Below, in pieces: positions 52,651 through 62,700 of a stretch of 64,000 nucleotides of DNA. Source of the stretch: Pseudomonas fluorescens (lineage in GTDB: Bacteria > Pseudomonadota > Gammaproteobacteria > Pseudomonadales > Pseudomonadaceae); NCBI RefSeq assembly GCF_018614655.1, contig NZ_JAGGOG010000013.1, forward strand, positions 293,288 through 357,287, written 5' to 3'. Each line of letters opens with the position of its first letter. The first letter of the stretch is position 1. The notes under the pieces are model-generated. The model was not told the DNA's origin. It saw nothing but the letters and a program-made list of their open reading frames with translations, and made no database searches. The position numbers and the translations under genes are program-made.

Positions 52651-53106
52651 TTAAGAGCGCTTGGGCTTTGCAGTAACGTACCCATTTACCTCGTTATGGC
52701 AATCAACCGTCAGTTCATCTAGATAAGGGGTCATCTCCAGACGCTCCATCAGCCGGAGCAGGTCTGTAGCGGACTCACGAATAGACTGCCAATCTTGATG
52801 ATCGAATATCAACCGGTCGCCACAGCGGAAAGCATCTTCAGAGATGTCATTACATCGTTTCCAGAGGTTTTGGAGGTCGCGCCTTACTTCGCTTGGCATG
52901 GCATTACCACAGGCGGTCAAGGTATCGTTCAACGGTAATATCGTCATGGACCAGGCTTCGCATGCAGGGCAGTCAGGAATAGCTTCTCGTTGCTCATCTG
53001 CACTCATTGCCAGAAACTCCAGCGCAGGAAACACTTCACAAACGGCGAGTACCCGCTTGTACTCCCCCTGCCCATACCAATCCCAGAGTATCGTTGCAAA
53101 CCCCAT
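52651..53106 (-). CDS. Hypothetical protein (151 residues)
   Basis: A 151-residue, acidic, helical protein. Early sequence FATILWDWYGQGEYKRVLAVC and later WKRCNDISEDAFRCGDRLIFD give four or more Cys but no clear zinc motif. No signal peptide. I do not recognise a family. It lies in an accessory stretch with lower GC and could be an immunity-type or phage-related protein, but there is no direct evidence. Confidence 0.5.
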   Translation of the reverse strand: MGFATILWDWYGQGEYKRVLAVCEVFPALEFLAMSADEQREAIPDCPACEAWSMTILPLNDTLTACGNAMPSEVRRDLQNLWKRCNDISEDAFRCGDRLIFDHQDWQSIRESATDLLRLMERLEMTPYLDELTVDCHNEVNGYVTAKPKRS

Positions 53107-53264
53107 CTTGAAGCTCCTAGACCGCTATCACCGCCATCAAAATCCGCATGTCATTCCCTCGTTGGTTTGGTGGGGCTGTAGCACTGAGGGGCAGATGCAA
53201 AAAGCCCAGCAGAAGCCAAATGCCGCCCATCAAATCATGAGTAATTTAGCGATCTTCGCTTACA

Positions 53265-54119
53265 TCAGCTAGAGCCGATACTCTCGATGAACCGGTGTAT
53301 CAAAGGGGATGCTTGATGCTTGCGCCAGACGAAGTGGATATCACTAGAGTCCAAACCGGCGACGGCTTCGGCATGAACCTTTTTTTGCGTAAGAGATATC
53401 TGCGCGACAAAACTTTCTGGTACGCAGGCAAAACCTAGACCCGCCTCTATACAGGCAAAGATGCTTGGGTACGACTCGATTTCCAGCGTCGCTTGCGGCT
53501 GAATACCGCTCTCCTCCAGCCAACGGTCTACTTGACGACGGTAATGGCACGTATGACCGAACACATATAGCTCGAGCTTAGCCAAATCGTCGGCCGTTGG
53601 TGTCGTCAGATTAATAGGTGTGACCCTCACTAAGCGCTCACAGAAGGCCAGGCGACTGACTAGTAGTGGATGCACAATCGGACCATCCGAGAGAATCAGA
53701 TCTAACTCGCCCTCCAGAAGTAGACGCTCCAACATTAATGAGTGTTCAGGGCGAATGTGCAGCTCTACAAATGGAGCCTCTCGGCGATAGCGTGCAAGTC
53801 GTTGAGGCAAGTGGTTGGCCAGCGCGACATCCAGCGCGCCCACCCGGAGCACACCTTGCACCTCATCGCCCGTAAAGAGCGAACGTGTATCGGCTGCCAT
53901 TACCAAGAGCTGCTTGGCGTTGCGGTACAGCAGGCGCCCTTCCGGGGTCACTAGCAGGCGGTTCTTTTCTCGATTAAACAGAACGACACCGAGTTGTTCC
54001 TCCAGCTCACGCAGACGAGTAGTGATGTTCGATGGCACGCAGTGCAACTGAGCTGCCGCGGCTGCGACGGTGCCAAGCTCTACAACCGCACAGAAAAATC
54101 CTAGCTGTGAGAGTTTCAA
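53265..54119 (-). CDS. LysR-type regulator (divergent to ABM/glyoxalase pair)
   Basis: A 284-residue LysR regulator: HTH LSQLGFFCAVVELGTVAAAA with QLHCVPSNITTRLRELEEQLG. The effector domain has LRVGALDVALANHLPQRLARY. It is AT-richer than its core-genome relatives. It is divergent from a small operon (ABM monooxygenase and glyoxalase), which it probably controls. An AT-rich palindrome at 54145 lies in the intergenic region. Confidence 0.88.
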   Translation of the reverse strand: MKLSQLGFFCAVVELGTVAAAAAQLHCVPSNITTRLRELEEQLGVVLFNREKNRLLVTPEGRLLYRNAKQLLVMAADTRSLFTGDEVQGVLRVGALDVALANHLPQRLARYRREAPFVELHIRPEHSLMLERLLLEGELDLILSDGPIVHPLLVSRLAFCERLVRVTPINLTTPTADDLAKLELYVFGHTCHYRRQVDRWLEESGIQPQATLEIESYPSIFACIEAGLGFACVPESFVAQISLTQKKVHAEAVAGLDSSDIHFVWRKHQASPLIHRFIESIGSS

Positions 54120-54144
54120 TACATTCTCTTTTTGTAAGTGACGT

Positions 54145-54157
54145 ATTAATTATTAAT
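54145..54157. promoter_or_regulatory. AT-rich palindrome in a LysR-divergent region
   Basis: ATTAATTATTAAT (13 nt, odd palindrome) sits between the LysR gene and the ABM gene. LysR sites often contain a T-N11-A palindrome, so it could be part of the operator. The assignment is tentative. Confidence 0.35.
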
Positions 54158-54233
54158 CACTTTTAATGAATTTATACTCAGCCTAGCATTCTCCTCGCAA
54201 TCGCTTCCAGCGATTCTTCACAAGGAAATAATC

Positions 54234-54530
54234 ATGACATATCACGTGCTGGTGCAATTTGACGTCCCTTCTAACAAGCGCGAAGCGTTTTCCAGCGCCG
54301 GCCTGTTCGATGCAAATAGCTCCTTGCAAAACGAGCCAGGCACGCTTCGCTTCGAGGTTATTCGCGATGAGAACAACCGCAATCGTTTCTATCTGGACGA
54401 GGTGTACACCGACGAGGCCGCGTTTCTTCAGCACTGCAAAAACGAAACAATCGCCTGCTTCTACGAGCTAATCGACAGCTACGCCTTTGGCCCGGTCTTC
54501 CTATTTAAGGGCTACCGCATCGAAGGTTAA
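54234..54530 (+). CDS. Antibiotic-biosynthesis-monooxygenase-like (ABM) protein
   Basis: A 98-residue dimeric-barrel protein (ABM domain). The start YHVLVQFDVPSNKREAFSS and motif EPGTLRFEVIRDENN (about residues 35-49) with YLDEVYTDEAAF match the LsrG/YgiN-like group. It may act in quinol or signal-molecule breakdown. It is followed after 47 nt by a glyoxalase gene, apparently in one operon divergent from LysR. The substrate is unknown. Confidence 0.82.
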   Translation: MTYHVLVQFDVPSNKREAFSSAGLFDANSSLQNEPGTLRFEVIRDENNRNRFYLDEVYTDEAAFLQHCKNETIACFYELIDSYAFGPVFLFKGYRIEG

Positions 54531-54577
54531 CTTCTTGGTCCGGCGGAACGCCGTCGGACCCTCAACGGAGAATTTCC

Positions 54578-54973
54578 ATGCGAATTCTGCACTCTATGCT
54601 GCGCGTGGCCGATCTCGAGATCGCGCTTCACTTCTACACACAAGCTCTAGGCATGCGCCTGCAACGACGCAATGACTACCCGGAGGGGCGCTTCACACTG
54701 GCGTTCATCGGTTACGGTGACGAACAAGACTCCACAGTGCTGGAGCTCACTCACAACTGGGATCGAAACGCATATACCTTAGGTGACGGCTTTGGCCATA
54801 TCGCAATTGAGGTCGCGGATGCAGCTGCCACTTGTGCCCAGGCAAAAAAAATGGGTTACCTAGTCACCCGCGAAGCGGGGGTGATGAAGCACGGCCGCAC
54901 CATAATTGCGTTTCTAGAGGATCCCGACGGTTTCAAGATCGAGTTGATTCAAAAAGGTACCCAATTTGATTGA
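54578..54973 (+). CDS. gloA: Lactoylglutathione lyase (glyoxalase I)
   Basis: A 131-residue Ni/Zn glyoxalase I. The start MRILHSMLRVADLEIALHFY places the first metal His at residue 5. LELTHNWD, GFGHIAIEV and FLEDPDGFKIELIQ give the other three ligands (Glu/His/Glu). It isomerises the methylglyoxal-glutathione hemithioacetal. The length is close to the E. coli enzyme. It is in an operon with an ABM protein under a LysR, suggesting an electrophile-stress module; this is probably an extra copy rather than the housekeeping one. Confidence 0.88.
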   Translation: MRILHSMLRVADLEIALHFYTQALGMRLQRRNDYPEGRFTLAFIGYGDEQDSTVLELTHNWDRNAYTLGDGFGHIAIEVADAAATCAQAKKMGYLVTREAGVMKHGRTIIAFLEDPDGFKIELIQKGTQFD

Positions 54974-55200
54974 GATTCGTCCTGAAATCTAACTTCGACC
55001 CTAATAGATGACGATTCTTGGAGGACTCTGAGTCGACAAGAATTCGTCATTTGGCAGGCGAGCGCATTTTGAACTAGCTCACTCTTTCCTTGATAGCACT
55101 CTTCCTGGCCAGGCATCCAGCGTGGATGGAGTGCCAGTAACTGGGGCGAGGATCTCCGTAGTAGCTTTGTGCCTCATTTCTAACCAGGGCAAGACAGAAT

Positions 55201-55461
55201 ATGACATTCGTTACGAAAGAAACGGCACAACACGTTTTTACCGCCAAGCCAACCCTTTTGGGCGGCGGTGACTGGAACGACCTGCATCAGATCGGGAGCA
55301 TCGTCCCAGCCTCGGGCATCTATCGTTGCGAGGGCTGTGGCGACGAAATCACCTCGAACAAAGGTGACAAATTCCCCCCACAAAACCATCACCAGCACGA
55401 TGGCCTGCTCGGCGCGATGGTTGAGTGGCGCCTGATCGTCAAGACAGAAACAAAAGCGTAA
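55201..55461 (+). CDS. Small conserved Pseudomonas-type protein ("protein L"-like)
   Basis: An 86-residue protein. It carries a C-x-x-C pair (YRCEGCGDEI) and a PPQNHHQHDG His cluster, resembling small pseudomonad proteins annotated as 'protein L'. These are probably metal-binding. Function is not established. It lies alone in an accessory stretch, about 230 nt after the glyoxalase gene. Confidence 0.6.
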   Translation: MTFVTKETAQHVFTAKPTLLGGGDWNDLHQIGSIVPASGIYRCEGCGDEITSNKGDKFPPQNHHQHDGLLGAMVEWRLIVKTETKA

Positions 55462-55541
55462 AGGATTCCCCAGTCCCTCGCCTGCAAGCCCAAGGACTGG
55501 GATAGCGCCAATATCGGCGCGGACAACGCAAGGGAAATGCA

Positions 55542-55817
55542 GATGCATCCAGGACAAACCACATTCCCGTACGTGCTGATTACCAACGATCGGCAGTCAT
55601 CGCCAAGGCAGCGGACATCTCTGTGAACGGTGTCGCTGAGGCGAGAGGGATTGTCACCTTCATGACCGCTCTAGGCTTCGAGGATACAATGTCCGCGCTA
55701 AACGCTGATGGCGGTGAAGTCGGCTTGATCCAGGTTTATGACTCTCAATTCAAAGGCGCTGCCGGTGATATCGTTCGCATTTTTACCGGCTTAACTAGGG
55801 CGACTTCGCCCACTTGA
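55542..55817 (+). pseudogene. Degraded ORF, frame-disrupted
   Basis: The frame starting at GTG 55623 encodes VNGVAEARGIVTFMTALGFE and continues without a clear start of its own. The preceding 80 nt look protein-like in another frame (MHPGQTTFPYVLITNDR), as if a frameshift or deletion split a longer gene. The family is unknown. The coordinates of the upstream portion are approximate. Confidence 0.3.
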
Positions 55818-56019
55818 CCATAAAACCTTCCCGCCAATAATTTCTATTTTGGCGCCCTCTTCCATCGTATATAGACCGCTGAGCAAATACTCAGCGCGCC
55901 CATCTTGGACATCAACTTCAACAGGCTCGCGCTAAGGATTGGCGAAGCCTCTGCGCTAGGCGATGGTAGGTGCAAACGAGTCCGGCTGATTCATATCTAA
56001 CTCCAGCGGCCCTGCCGCG

Positions 56020-56383
56020 TCATGTTGGTTGTTTTGCGTCTTTGTGCCTGAGGATCAGGCGTATTCGGTCATGCCAGGGCCCACCGTAAACAATGATCTC
56101 CGACGGCCTGCCATACAGGTGGTGCAGGAGAAACGGCACGGGGCCGAACGTGCCTGACTCTTCGCCAGGCAGCGCTGGATCGGCATCCAGATAGATTCCG
56201 GCGTGATTCGGGTGAGCCGTCCGCCCGATCGCCATGACAACCAGGTCGCCGCGATGAGGTCGGTCAACCCGTACAAAGCCAGCCGCCTCGTAGTTTGCCT
56301 CGTACAGACGGATGTCCTCCGCACTCTCCCAGGCGAATCTCGCCGCCGGGCTCCAGCTTCTGGATGTCCATGATCAGTGCCAT
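56020..56383 (-). pseudogene. Prophage tail remnant: L-type start fused out of frame to K-type end
   Basis: On the minus strand an ATG at 56383 opens MDIQKLEPGGEIRLGE, the start of a lambda L-like tail protein. The frame then shifts to AEDIRLYEANYEAAGFVRV followed by RPHRGDLVVMAIG and HPNHAGIYL, the C-terminal NlpC/P60-type region of a K-like tail protein, up to the stop near 56020. The catalytic Cys part of K is missing. The join is a deletion fusion and cannot make a functional product. Confidence 0.75.
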
Positions 56384-56394
56384 GGGTGTTTATC

Positions 56395-56702
56395 TCAGGG
56401 GTGAAAGGCTTGCTCGGAGATAGCGTAGATCTGGCCGCCACGGTGCGCTGGTGTGTAGCCTTTCCCCGTTCACCCAAGGGTGGCTCCCAGAGGAAGCCTT
56501 TTACCCCTTTGTGCCGATCGAGGAACTTCATGATTTCCTTGATACGGCCCTTCATGCCGGTGAAGGCACCCTTGGCCTGCTCATTGAGGGCATCATGACC
56601 AGAAACAGTCAGCACAACTCCCAGCACTTCATCCTCAGCAGGACAGGGGTGCGTGTGTCTCAACAAATTCCTCCTCGGGCACTCGGAGCAGGAGATCACC
56701 AA
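56395..56702 (-). pseudogene. Prophage tail protein M remnant
   Basis: In the minus-strand frame from about 56570, MKGRIKEIMKFLDRHKGVKG and FLWEPPLGE match tail protein M. The end of M (HRGGQIYAISEQAFHP, stop at 56395) lies in a different frame, so an internal deletion or frameshift has destroyed it. The gene lies 12 nt before the L-like start at 56383, the normal M-L-K order of lambdoid tail genes. Confidence 0.7.
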
Positions 56703-56808
56703 GCGCGTTTACCGGCGCATCGGTGCGGTCGCGCAGCCTTCAAAATGAGCTAGTTTCGGAACTCCACTCTGTAATGTTTCGGAACTCCAGCACTTTCCTT
56801 GAGGCAAT

Positions 56809-56843
56809 AAAAAACCCCGTAGACGCTAATCTACGGGGTTTTT
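56809..56843 (-). terminator. Terminator after tRNA-Cys
   Basis: CCCCGTAGA (56815-56823) pairs with TCTACGGGG (56830-56838), with A/T runs on both sides, so it can work in both directions. It is directly downstream of tRNA-Cys on the minus strand. Confidence 0.88.
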
Positions 56844-56848
56844 AAGAG

Positions 56849-56922
56849 TGGAGGCCGAGGTCGGAATCGAACCGGCGTAGGCGGATTTGCAATCCGCTGC
56901 ATAACCATTTTGCTACTCGGCC
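56849..56922 (-). tRNA. tRNA-Cys (anticodon GCA)
   Basis: A 74-nt gene including encoded CCA on the minus strand. Acceptor GGCCGAG pairs with CTCGGCC. Anticodon loop TTGCAAA gives anticodon GCA. The T-arm GGTTCGATTCC is intact. The prophage tail remnant lies just downstream, as expected for a tRNA used as an integration site. Confidence 0.96.
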
Positions 56923-57125
56923 TCAAACGATCAATGCCCTGATAACTGACATTCACCGCATACAAACTTGAGTGGGCTATGTAAAACCTGCCTCTACTCT
57001 ATCTCATTGAAAACATTGAAGTTTTTTCTGCTTCAGTGCGTTCGATGGGCGCAATTATGTACTCATTTACCAGGGCTTGCAACCCCTTGATTTCAAAAAA
57101 TATTCCTCTTCCGGGTACTGATTTT

Positions 57126-57151
57126 GCAGGTGCGAGCAAGCTCGCCCCTGC
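57126..57151. repeat. Short REP-like hairpin near ggt
   Basis: GCGAGC-AA-GCTCGC at 57132-57145, with outer GCAGG/CCTGC. It resembles the tip of a GTGCGAGCAAGCTCGC REP. It lies just downstream of ggt. Confidence 0.6.
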
Positions 57152-57161
57152 ACCGGCGGGC

Positions 57162-58886
57162 TTAATAGCCCAGAGACAGACCGGTATTGCGCCGCGGATC
57201 GTTAGCACCATAGAAACGGTTTTTACCCACCGGCTTGCCATCCAGGGACGGTGCACCAACCAGGATCGCCGCCAGGTGGTTCGCATCCTGCGGGCCTGCA
57301 AACGTGTGGCCCCAGCCTTCGAGGATTTTCTGAGTGTCGGGGCTCAGGGCAAACGTCTCAATATTGGTCGCCTCAGGCAGCCATTGCTGGTGGAAGCGCG
57401 GTGCATCCACGGCCTCCTGAATGTTCATCTTGTAGTCGATGACATTGAGGATGGTCAGCAACGTGGCGGTAATAATACGGCTGCCCCCGGGCGTACCGAC
57501 CACCATCACGGCCTTGCCGTCCTTGGTGACAATCGTCGGGCTCATGGACGACAGCGGGGTTTTGCCTGGGGCGATGGCGTTCGCTTCGCCCTGGACCAGC
57601 CCGTACATGTTCGGTACGCCGATCTTGGCGGTGAAGTCGTCCATCTCGTCGTTGAGGATCACCCCGGTCTTGCTGGCCATGACGCCGGCACCGAACCAGT
57701 CGTTGAGGGTGTAGGTCACCGACACCGCGTTGCCCCACTTGTCGACGATGGAATAGTGAGTAGTGTTGTTGCCTTCATGGGGTGAAACGCCGGGTTTGAT
57801 GTTCTGGGAGATACCGGCTTTTTGCGGCTCGATGGCGGCCCGCAGTTTGGCGGCGTAGTCCTTGTCCAGCAGATGGGCGACCGGGTTCTTCACGAAGTCC
57901 GGGTCACCGAGGTAGCTGTTGCGGTCGACGTAGGCATGACGCATGGCCTCGATCTGGTAGTGCAGGCCCTGGGCCGAGTGATAGCCCAGTTCGGCCATCG
58001 GGTAGCCTTCAAGGATGTTCATGATCTCGCAGATCACCACGCCGCCAGAGCTCGGTGGCGGTGCCGAGACTACGTGGTAGCCACGGTAGTCGCACTCGAT
58101 GGGCGCCAGTTCGCGAGTCTTGTACTTGTCCAGGTCAGCCTGGGTGATGATGCCTTTGCCGGCCTGGCTGGAATCCACAATCGACTTGGCCACCCACCCC
58201 TTGTAGAAACCGTCGGAGCCCTTGGCGGAGATTTCCCGCAGGGTTTTCGCCAGGTCTTTCTGCACCAGTTTCTGGCCGACCTGAATCGGCTCGCCGTTGT
58301 GCAGGAAGATCGCACGCAGGTCCTGGTCCTTTTTAAACTCGTCGGTGGCAGTGTGCAGCAGGTCGATATCACCCTGCTCCAGTTCGAAGCCGTTTTCCGC
58401 CAGCTTGATGGCTGGGGCAATCACCTGTGCACGCTTGAGGGTGCCGTATTTGCTCAGGGCCAGCTCCATACCCGACACGGTGCCGGGTACGCCGACTGCC
58501 AGGTGCCCTTTGGAACTCAGGTCTGGGACAACGTTGCCTTCTTTATCCAGGTACATGTCGGCAGTGGCTGCCAATGGGGCTTTTTCGCGGAAGTCGAGAA
58601 AGGTCTTGCGCCCGTCTGCCAGTTGCACGGTCATGAAGCCACCGCCGCCCAAGTTACCGGCGGCCGGGTAAACCACGGCCAGGGCATAACCCACGGCCAC
58701 TGCCGCATCCACGGCGTTGCCACCGGCCTTGAGCACATCGACACCCACATGGGTCGTCAGGTGCTGGGCCGTGACCACCATGCCGTTTTCGCCACCCACC
58801 GGGGCCTGGGACGCCGCCTGCACACCACTGACCGTCAGCACCAGCGCCGTGGCTATCAATGTTCGGGTAAAGGGTTGGTAGTTCAT
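57162..58886 (-). CDS. ggt: Gamma-glutamyltranspeptidase
   Basis: A 574-residue periplasmic precursor. The signal peptide (to about residue 25, ending VQAA) precedes the large subunit. Autoprocessing site: the TTHYSIVD segment at about 375 carries the nucleophile Thr that becomes the N-terminus of the small subunit. PGGSRIITATLL is the conserved glycine-rich oxyanion region. It hydrolyses glutathione and transfers gamma-glutamyl groups. It is divergent from a TetR regulator at 59048. A short REP-like hairpin follows its 3' end. Confidence 0.95.
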   Translation of the reverse strand: MNYQPFTRTLIATALVLTVSGVQAASQAPVGGENGMVVTAQHLTTHVGVDVLKAGGNAVDAAVAVGYALAVVYPAAGNLGGGGFMTVQLADGRKTFLDFREKAPLAATADMYLDKEGNVVPDLSSKGHLAVGVPGTVSGMELALSKYGTLKRAQVIAPAIKLAENGFELEQGDIDLLHTATDEFKKDQDLRAIFLHNGEPIQVGQKLVQKDLAKTLREISAKGSDGFYKGWVAKSIVDSSQAGKGIITQADLDKYKTRELAPIECDYRGYHVVSAPPPSSGGVVICEIMNILEGYPMAELGYHSAQGLHYQIEAMRHAYVDRNSYLGDPDFVKNPVAHLLDKDYAAKLRAAIEPQKAGISQNIKPGVSPHEGNNTTHYSIVDKWGNAVSVTYTLNDWFGAGVMASKTGVILNDEMDDFTAKIGVPNMYGLVQGEANAIAPGKTPLSSMSPTIVTKDGKAVMVVGTPGGSRIITATLLTILNVIDYKMNIQEAVDAPRFHQQWLPEATNIETFALSPDTQKILEGWGHTFAGPQDANHLAAILVGAPSLDGKPVGKNRFYGANDPRRNTGLSLGY

Positions 58887-59047
58887 CCGTGGATACTCTA
58901 GTTATTTGAAGCGTTAAAAGTAGCCCTTCCAGGATTCGATACCCAAGCACCATGGCGTTTTTATGACAGAGCCTGTCGGTGACGGAACGGACCCAGTCAG
59001 GCCCATGCTATATTCGCGGCCTTTACGCCCCGCAGGACACAGCCCCG

Positions 59048-59686
59048 ATGGTGACCAAGAAGACTGGCATTCGCGCCCAGCAAGCCGACCAGACGCGCGC
59101 GCGGATTCTCCAGGCGGCGATCAAGGTCTTCACGCGTGACGGCTACTCCGGCGGGCGGGTGGACAGCATCTCCCGGGAAGCCGACTCCAACGACCGCATG
59201 CTCTATTACTACTTCGGCAGCAAAGAGCATCTGTTCGTCTGCGTGCTGGAGCACACCTACGAGCAGTTCAACAAGGCCGAAAGCAAGCTCAAGCTCGACC
59301 TGAGCGCGCCGGTCCAGGCGTTGCAAGACCTGGTGGCGTTTATCTGGAACTACTACGTCAAGCATCCCGAGTTCGTCGCCATCCTCAGCATCGAAAACCT
59401 GCACAAGGGCAAGCATGCCAAGCAGTCCGGCGAACTGCGACGCTTGTCCGGTGAAGCGGTTGGCGTGCTGCGGCCGATTATCGAGGCCGGTCAGCTTCAG
59501 GGGCTCTTTCGCGAGGACGTCGACATCAAGCACGTGTATTTGATGATTGCCTCGCTGTGTTACTTCTACAACTCCAACCGGCACACCCTCAGTTCGTTTC
59601 TCGGGGAAGACCTGGCGGGCAAAAGCCAGCAAAAGGATTGGCTGGGGTTTATCAGTGACCTGGTGCTGCGCGGCGTCACCCCCTAG
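59048..59686 (+). CDS. TetR-family regulator
   Basis: A 212-residue TetR/AcrR regulator. The HTH is ARILQAAIKVFTRDGYSG followed by DSNDRMLYYYFGSKEHLF. The C-terminal ligand domain is helical and resembles the YfiR/NicS-like group with ELRRLSGEAVGVLRPIIEAG. It is divergent from ggt and lies at the 3' side of the NicAB-like operon, convergent with it. It could control either. The tandem repeats upstream of the NicA-like gene (63844-63933) have a half-palindromic layout suited to a TetR dimer. Confidence 0.87.
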   Translation: MVTKKTGIRAQQADQTRARILQAAIKVFTRDGYSGGRVDSISREADSNDRMLYYYFGSKEHLFVCVLEHTYEQFNKAESKLKLDLSAPVQALQDLVAFIWNYYVKHPEFVAILSIENLHKGKHAKQSGELRRLSGEAVGVLRPIIEAGQLQGLFREDVDIKHVYLMIASLCYFYNSNRHTLSSFLGEDLAGKSQQKDWLGFISDLVLRGVTP

Positions 59687-59692
59687 GTCTCC

Positions 59693-59784
59693 CGTAGCAG
59701 CTGTCGAGCGCAAGCGAGGCTGCGTAAGACGCGCCACCTTCATCAAGCCCTACGCAGCCTCGCTTGCGCTCGACAGCTGCTACG
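59693..59784. repeat. REP-like inverted repeat (GCTGTCGAGC type), perfect arms
   Basis: Arms 59693-59726 and 59751-59784 are perfectly complementary over 34 nt, with the GCTGTCGAGC-GCAAGC-GAGGCTGCG core. It sits between the converging TetR and NicB-like genes and may act as a bidirectional transcription stop. Confidence 0.9.
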
Positions 59785-59793
59785 TCCCTCCTC

Positions 59794-62700
59794 TTAGTGG
59801 CTGCCAGGATTGGCCCGCAACTGCGCCACCTTCTGCTCCAGCCCTTCCCAGCCCGGCGCATTCGGTGCAAACCGGCCGCGCAGATACGCCGCCAGCTCTG
59901 CCACTTGGGTATTGGACAGGCTGTCCTTGAAGCCTGGCATGTAGCCCAGGTCCTTGGTCGCCGGCGTGCTGATGCCCTGCAAGATCACCTTGATCAGATT
60001 GTCCGGTTGATCGCTGTGCACATTGGTGTTGGTCGCCAGTGACGGGCTGACCCCAAACAACTTCGGCCCCAGCCCGTCGGCGTGACAAGCCTTGCACGAG
60101 CCTTCAAATACCCGTCGCCCGTTCGCATTGGGAACCGTTGTCGCGGCAACGGGCTGCGTCTCGGCAGAGACGTCGCTGTTGAGAGACGCCAAGTAGACCG
60201 CCATCGCCCGGATATCCGTCTTGGGCAATTTGACCAGCTCAGTCACCACCGGCCCCATCGGCCCTGTCGCCACGCCGTGGGCATCGGAATAGCCGGTACT
60301 CAGGTAGGTGAACAATTGATCCTCGGTCCACGGCGTGGGCGCCTTGGACAACCCGTTCAGCGCCGGCACCTCCCACCCATCCACCCTGCCCCCAGCGAGG
60401 AACGCCGCACCACCCTTCTCTGCCCCCATCACGTTCCGTGGCGAGTGGCAGGCCGCGCAGTGCCCCAGTCCATTGACCAGGTAAGCACCGCGATTCCATT
60501 GCTCGCTACGCTGAGGCTGTACGGTGATTTCCCCTCGACGCAGAAACAGCGCATTCCACCCCGCCATCAATGGCCTAAGGTTGAACGGAAAACTCATCGC
60601 ATTGGGTATCGGCGCCTGACCCACAGGCGCCTGGGACATCAGGTAGGCATACAGCGCCTGCATGTCTGCATCGTTGATATTGCGAAACGCCGTATAGGGA
60701 AATGCCGGATACAAATTGCGCCCGTCGCGGCCAATGCCGTCACGCATCGCCCGCTCGAACGCCGGGTACGACCAGTTGCCAATCCCGGTCTTCACATCCG
60801 GGGTGATGTTGCTGCTATACAGCGTGCCGAACGGTGTATGCATCGCCAGGCCACCGGCATTCGTCGCCCCACCCGGCGCCGTGTGGCATACCGCACAGTC
60901 CCCGACCGCCGCCAGTAAACGCCCGCGCTCCAAGGTAGCCTTGGACCAGGTACCGGCGCTGGGTGGCGCAATCGGCGCGATTTCGCTATGGAATGGCCAG
61001 GCGGTGGCGGCCATGCCCAGCACCGCACCAAAGGCGGCAAACAACGAGCCAAACAGCCACTTCTTGCGTTTTTCCGGTGACTTGGCGGGCTCGCCCAGGG
61101 TGCCCGCATTCAGCGCGGCCAACACCCGTTCGGGCGTAATCGGCAACTCGCGAAAACGTATGCCGGTGGCGTCATAGATCGCATTGGCAATGGCCGCCGC
61201 GCTGGGCACCGACGCCGACTCACCGGCACCCATCGGCGGCTGGTCCTGGCGCGGCATCATCAGCACGTCGATCTGCGGCACCTCAGGAAAGGTCAGGATC
61301 GGGTATCCGCCCCACTCCTTGCTCGCCACAGTCGACTCTTCAAACGTCACCCGCTCCTTGAGCACGCGACTGGTGGACTGGATCACATTGCCGTGTATCT
61401 GATGCTGCACCCCCGCAGGGTTGATCATCATCCCCGAGTCATGCCCGATCACCACCCGCGTGACCGAGACATCACCGGTCTGCTTGTCGACGGCCACATC
61501 CGCCACCCATGCCGCCCATGCGGCGCCGAAGCCGGGGAACTTGCTATGGATATAGCGCGCATAAGCAAAGCCCCGGCCCCGCAGAAGATGATCTTCATTG
61601 GGGGTTTGCATCGGCGCCGTGCGCGGTACCCAATTGGCACGCTCGGCGGTGGACTTCACCAGATCGATAGCGCGCTCGTCCTTGAGGTAACGCAGGCGGT
61701 ATTCCACCGGATCAACACCGGCCGCGAAGGCCAGCTCGTCGATATAGGATTCATGGGCGAAGGTGTTGGGCGGTGCCGACACACCGCGCATCCATGAGGC
61801 CCGGACAATCGGTGCCATGTCGTTGATGGTCACGCGCATGTTTTCAATGTCGTAAGGCGGGATGGACGTGCGGTCACCCATCTCGAACATCGCCGACACC
61901 GGCTCCACCCGGCCGGTCAGCAGCAAGGCCAGGGTCGGCGCACCGTTGGACGGGTAGCTGGTTTCAAAATCATAAGCAGCGATGCTGCCATCAGCGTTCA
62001 GGCCTCCATCGACATCCATCAACTGCGCAGTGCCTTTAGGCTCCCACAGGTGCTCCTGCTCGCGGGTCAGTTGCACCCGCACTGGCTTGCCCACTGCGCG
62101 AGACAGCAGCAAGGCGTCGGCACACACATCGTCAGCGCAATTGCGGCCGTAGCAACCGGCGGCCTCCATGCGGATCACCTCGATCGACTCTTCCGCACAT
62201 TCCAGCAGCCAAGCCAGATCGGCCCGCAGCAGGTGCGGGTTCTGGCTACCGGACCAGACCCGACTGCCTGTCGGATGATAATCCGCCACACCACAGGACG
62301 GGCCTATGGAGCCGTGCATCTGATACGGCCACAGGTAGGTGCGCGGCATCCGCTGAGTGGCGGCGGCCAGGGTTTCGTCGACGTGGCCCTGATCGAGCAC
62401 CGTGCGGCGCACCCGCGGGTTGTCGCGAATGGCCTGCTCGACATCACTCATGTCCGGCAGCTTGTGGTTCCACGGTTTCCAATGAACCTGCAACGCCTCG
62501 GCAGCCTTGATCGCCTGCTCTTCGCGCAGTGCGACCACGCCGACAAAATCACGGATCACCACCACCGCGACGACCCCGGGGATATGGGCAATGGACGACT
62601 CATCCACGCTCAGCAGGCTGTTGCCCACAAAGTCACCGCAATCCAGCCCGGCATAGGGCGGGCGAACCACCCGACCGTGGAGCATGTCCGGCACGCGCAT

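Noticed and set aside
57822..58901. 359-codon open frame on the plus strand
   Set aside because: Antisense to ggt, with composition typical of a shadow frame.
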